From the NCBI RefSeq assembly GCF_001688725.2, contig NZ_CP015401.2, positions 2,418,001 to 2,482,000 of the forward strand: a stretch of 64,000 bases of DNA, in the 5' to 3' direction. The position numbers and the translations under genes were made by a program. Below, piece by piece: positions 61,951 to 64,000 of the stretch. This stretch comes from Bacteroides caecimuris. Lineage in GTDB: Bacteria; Bacteroidota; Bacteroidia; Bacteroidales; Bacteroidaceae. A model generated the notes under the pieces. The model made no database searches, was not told where the DNA came from, and saw only the letters and a list, made by a program, of their open reading frames with translations. Every line of letters starts with the position of its first letter. Position 1 is the first letter of the stretch.

Positions 61951-62988
61951 TTAAACAATCAAAGAATAGCTATTTCCTGATGATTTAATAGATATATTCA
62001 CTGATTCTTCCCGAAGTATACACCTTAAATCACTCACTACACGACGCAACCTACCTTCTACGCCTCTATCTTCCGACCTCCAAAAACATGAAATAATCTC
62101 TTCTTTTGTCATCGTATGATTGGGAGCTTTCAAAAGCAGCAAAAGTAAAGATGCAGGTTGGCTAGTAATCCGGATCTTTCGATTATCATCTGTATAAAAT
62201 TCATGCGAACTGTAAACATAACGCAGATTCGCTATTTTTATATTTAATTGGGAGATATCTGTTACTGAAGGAATGCTCTTTTTTATTCTTTTTCTTAGAT
62301 AATAGATAAAACAAACAAATAAAAGAACAAGGATAATTAATTCTACAATAACCACCATCGTTATTGAAGTGTTTTTAAGAACTGTCAACCAAGAATACCG
62401 AATAAAAGGCTCTACTTCAATTTCATTGGAAAGTCCGGAGTAAAAACTACTAATTTTTTTATACTCTGGTAAAAATAACGTAGAATCTCCACAAGCAAGT
62501 ACATAGGCACTATCTGTATGAATATGTATTCGTAATGCATGACAAGAAACAATATTAGCCGCAGACAGTTTCTTACTCCACAAAGATAAACAAGCATCGG
62601 CATCTATTCCCTCTTCTGCTAAAACGGTATGACTTATTCCAGTATCAATATCCGAACTCACTACGACCTTGTTTTCTTCAACCACAATATCTTTTACTTT
62701 TTTACCTTTAGAACTAGTTATAGTACAATGCTCAAAGTTCCTATTTGGTTCCATTTTATAACCAGCCTCATATAGTCCCAGTGCCTTATATTGTGCATTG
62801 AATCCATCTTCTATTGTTTCCAATAAAGTTATTCTAGTCTTATTTGCAAGTGCAACTTCTCCTGAAGCATAAAGCATTCGTTCTAATGTAACAACAAGAA
62901 TTATCATTAAAATGAAAAATAGCAAAGCCATTCGTCTGTCTGGATCCATAATTCGCACAAATAACAAATTACTACAAATAGTTCTCAT
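61951..62988 (-). CDS. Membrane-bound winged-helix (ToxR/OmpR-type) regulator
   Basis: A protein of about 345 aa. The frame opens at a GTG at 63018, but that codon overlaps the -7 element, so the ATG at 62988 is preferred. Two membrane segments (MALLFFILMIILVVTLERML near the N-terminus; ITMVVIVELIILVLLFVCFI, about 218) enclose a sensory domain of about 170 residues. The cytoplasmic C-terminus is a winged helix of the OmpR type: RKIRITSQPASLLLLLLKAP, MTKEEIISCFW, GRLRRVVSDLRCIL, then GNSYSLIV. It stands at the head of the island on the same strand and may sense peptide or envelope state to control it. Confidence 0.82.
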   Translation of the reverse strand: MRTICSNLLFVRIMDPDRRMALLFFILMIILVVTLERMLYASGEVALANKTRITLLETIEDGFNAQYKALGLYEAGYKMEPNRNFEHCTITSSKGKKVKDIVVEENKVVVSSDIDTGISHTVLAEEGIDADACLSLWSKKLSAANIVSCHALRIHIHTDSAYVLACGDSTLFLPEYKKISSFYSGLSNEIEVEPFIRYSWLTVLKNTSITMVVIVELIILVLLFVCFIYYLRKRIKKSIPSVTDISQLNIKIANLRYVYSSHEFYTDDNRKIRITSQPASLLLLLLKAPNHTMTKEEIISCFWRSEDRGVEGRLRRVVSDLRCILREESVNISIKSSGNSYSLIV

Positions 62989-63017
62989 AGTATTTCTTTT
63001 TATATATTTTTCAAGCA

Positions 63018-63025
63018 CAAAGGTA
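63018..63025 (-). promoter_or_regulatory. -7 element of the membrane-bound regulator
   Basis: The minus strand reads TACCTTTG, matching TAnnTTTG, about 30 bp before the ATG at 62988. Confidence 0.6.
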
Positions 63026-63121
63026 ACATTATTTAATTAATTCGCGAATAAACCGTAACAATATCTATAGTGCGAGAAACAATATTCTCGCAGTTTCAGC
63101 AGAGTATCCTATTTTATGAAT

Positions 63122-63154
63122 AAAAAAAACGCTCCCAGCACAAATGGAAGCGTT
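63122..63154 (-). terminator. Terminator of the Rpn-type nuclease gene
   Basis: AACGCTCCC (63128-63136) pairs with GGAAGCGTT (63146-63154) at 8 of 9 positions. On the minus strand a run of eight T follows. It lies about 45 bp after the nuclease stop codon. Confidence 0.75.
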
Positions 63155-63197
63155 GTCTTTATCATTTTAAAATTCACATTTTTCGGGGGCGATCCTT

Positions 63198-63998
63198 CTA
63201 CAAACTTTTTATTTCTTCAATGGATAGTCCTGTAACTTGCGAAATGGTATCAAGTGGAATATTCAAAGATTTCATATTATGTACCATTTCTCTTTTTTCT
63301 TCCATACGACCTTCCATAAGTCCCTCGGCACGGCCCTCAGCACGGCCCTCTGCACGACCTTCAGCACGACCTTCAGCACGGCCCTCAGCACGACCTTCCG
63401 CACGTTCGGTATATATATTGTCACGTAGAATTACTATATTATCCAAATGACGATAATAAGCACTTAATTCTTCTTTTGTCATCTTATCCAGTTTCAGGCG
63501 TTGACGAGCCTCATCCAACCCCGGTGCTGTCGCACCATCAGGTATATCACCTGTATTCATATAATAAATCCATTCTTCCAACGGACTCCGGGCCACTTGA
63601 TTGAAATCATTGACCTTCAGAATATAATATTCGGGATAAAGCTGACTGACACTATCTACTTTGAATGTCTGTTTCTGGAAAGGAGTCAATTCCAAAACAT
63701 CTCCCTGATGGATTCCGCGGAATTCTGTTTTTCCATGATATACGATATCCTTTCCACTCCCTAAAGAGAAATATACAATATTGACACTATATACTTTCCT
63801 TACTTTGTCATACCCTTCCCCGCGGTTTATGTATTCGGTCACCAATTTAGAAGTGCCGAATAACATACGTTGGAAATACGCATACTCATTATTGTTTTGA
63901 ACTTCAATCAAAATGAGTTCACCCTTTGAGTTTTCCGCAAGCATATCCACCCGATTATACTTGTCAAACTCGTCCTCTTGATTGCTCTCACTTTCCAA
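63198..63998 (-). CDS. Rpn-family PD-(D/E)XK nuclease/transposase-like protein, 5'-truncated by the window
   Basis: At least 266 aa of a larger protein whose start lies beyond the window. The nuclease core fits the PD-(D/E)XK pattern: NRVDMLAENSKGELILIEVQNN (Asp, then Glu-x-Gln), followed by YFQRMLFGTSKLVTEYINRG. Such proteins (Rpn, formerly transposase_31) promote RecA-independent recombination in E. coli. The linker before the C-terminus is a tandem AEGR repeat of about seven units, then EGRMEEKREMVHNMKSLNIP and LDTISQVTGLSIEEIKSL, a small helical domain common in the family. Confidence 0.8.
   Translation of the reverse strand: MESESNQEDEFDKYNRVDMLAENSKGELILIEVQNNNEYAYFQRMLFGTSKLVTEYINRGEGYDKVRKVYSVNIVYFSLGSGKDIVYHGKTEFRGIHQGDVLELTPFQKQTFKVDSVSQLYPEYYILKVNDFNQVARSPLEEWIYYMNTGDIPDGATAPGLDEARQRLKLDKMTKEELSAYYRHLDNIVILRDNIYTERAEGRAEGRAEGRAEGRAEGRAEGRAEGLMEGRMEEKREMVHNMKSLNIPLDTISQVTGLSIEEIKSL
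63316..63405. repeat. 12-bp coding tandem repeat (AEGR)
   Basis: About seven near-identical 12-bp units (plus strand form CCTCAGCACGGC and close variants) encode the AEGR repeats of the Rpn-type protein. Units are in frame, so copy-number change would alter linker length without a frameshift. Confidence 0.85.
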
Positions 63999-64000
63999 CA

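Overview
The window comes from a chromosome of the genus Bacteroides, closest in gene content to the B. thetaiotaomicron group. The evidence is the -7 element TAnnTTTG ahead of many genes, the near absence of Shine-Dalgarno sequences, type III glutamine synthetase, DapL-type lysine synthesis, the trpBEGDCFA gene order, a TonB receptor with a CarboxypepD_reg-like N-terminus, and NVEALA peptides with propeller lipoproteins. No rRNA or tRNA gene was recognised.

Layout. 1-8.7 kb (+): the end of a glycerophosphodiester phosphodiesterase, dapF-dapL, then a nitrogen-assimilation block (outer-membrane protein, PII, ammonium transporter, glutamine synthetase III). 8.76-10.79 kb: an IS1182-type insertion sequence. 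10.8-11.4 kb (-): an HdeD-like membrane protein. 12.36-19.2 kb (+): a complete trp operon behind a leader peptide with three consecutive Trp codons and a terminator (attenuation), then ansA. 20.4-21.9 kb: a 1.5 kb non-coding stretch with two candidate small RNAs, a decayed transposase and periodic repeats. 21.9-31 kb: a LuxR-like regulator with a di-iron (RIC-like) protein, AICAR formyltransferase, a CDF metal exporter, a TonB receptor with a His-rich membrane protein, and an AspT/YidE-type transporter. 30.8-35.8 kb: hexuronate catabolism (eda, kdgK, uxaA) with a divergent LacI regulator and two visible operators. 35.9-45.3 kb (-): an RND efflux operon (adaptor, pump, TolC-like channel, second pump).

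45.3-63 kb (-) is an accessory island. It holds four intact and one broken small Cys-containing secreted peptide genes of the NVEALA type, five propeller-type lipoproteins, three thioredoxin-like proteins, a transglutaminase-like protein, a glutaminase-A-like lipoprotein, a dedicated signal peptidase I, an O-antigen-ligase-like/TPR membrane protein, and a membrane-bound winged-helix regulator at the upstream end. All genes point the same way and lead into the RND operon. The island grew by duplication and then decayed: fragments of propeller, thioredoxin and transglutaminase genes remain, and two duplicated modules have lost complementary parts. The window ends in a partial Rpn-type nuclease with a tandem AEGR repeat.

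Three structural themes are not explained by ordinary annotation. (1) A four-helix-bundle gene of the 23S-rRNA intervening-sequence protein family exactly fills the loop of a 44-bp imperfect inverted repeat inserted between kdgK and eda; similar palindromes without a gene lie in other intergenic gaps. (2) Arrays of 14-bp dyads (5-bp arm, 4 nt, 5-bp arm) repeat every 22 bp, with GAAAC/GTTTC or GGGAA/TTCCC arms, alongside other 22-bp or 11-bp periodic arrays. (3) The peptide island itself. All functional statements are inferred from sequence alone.
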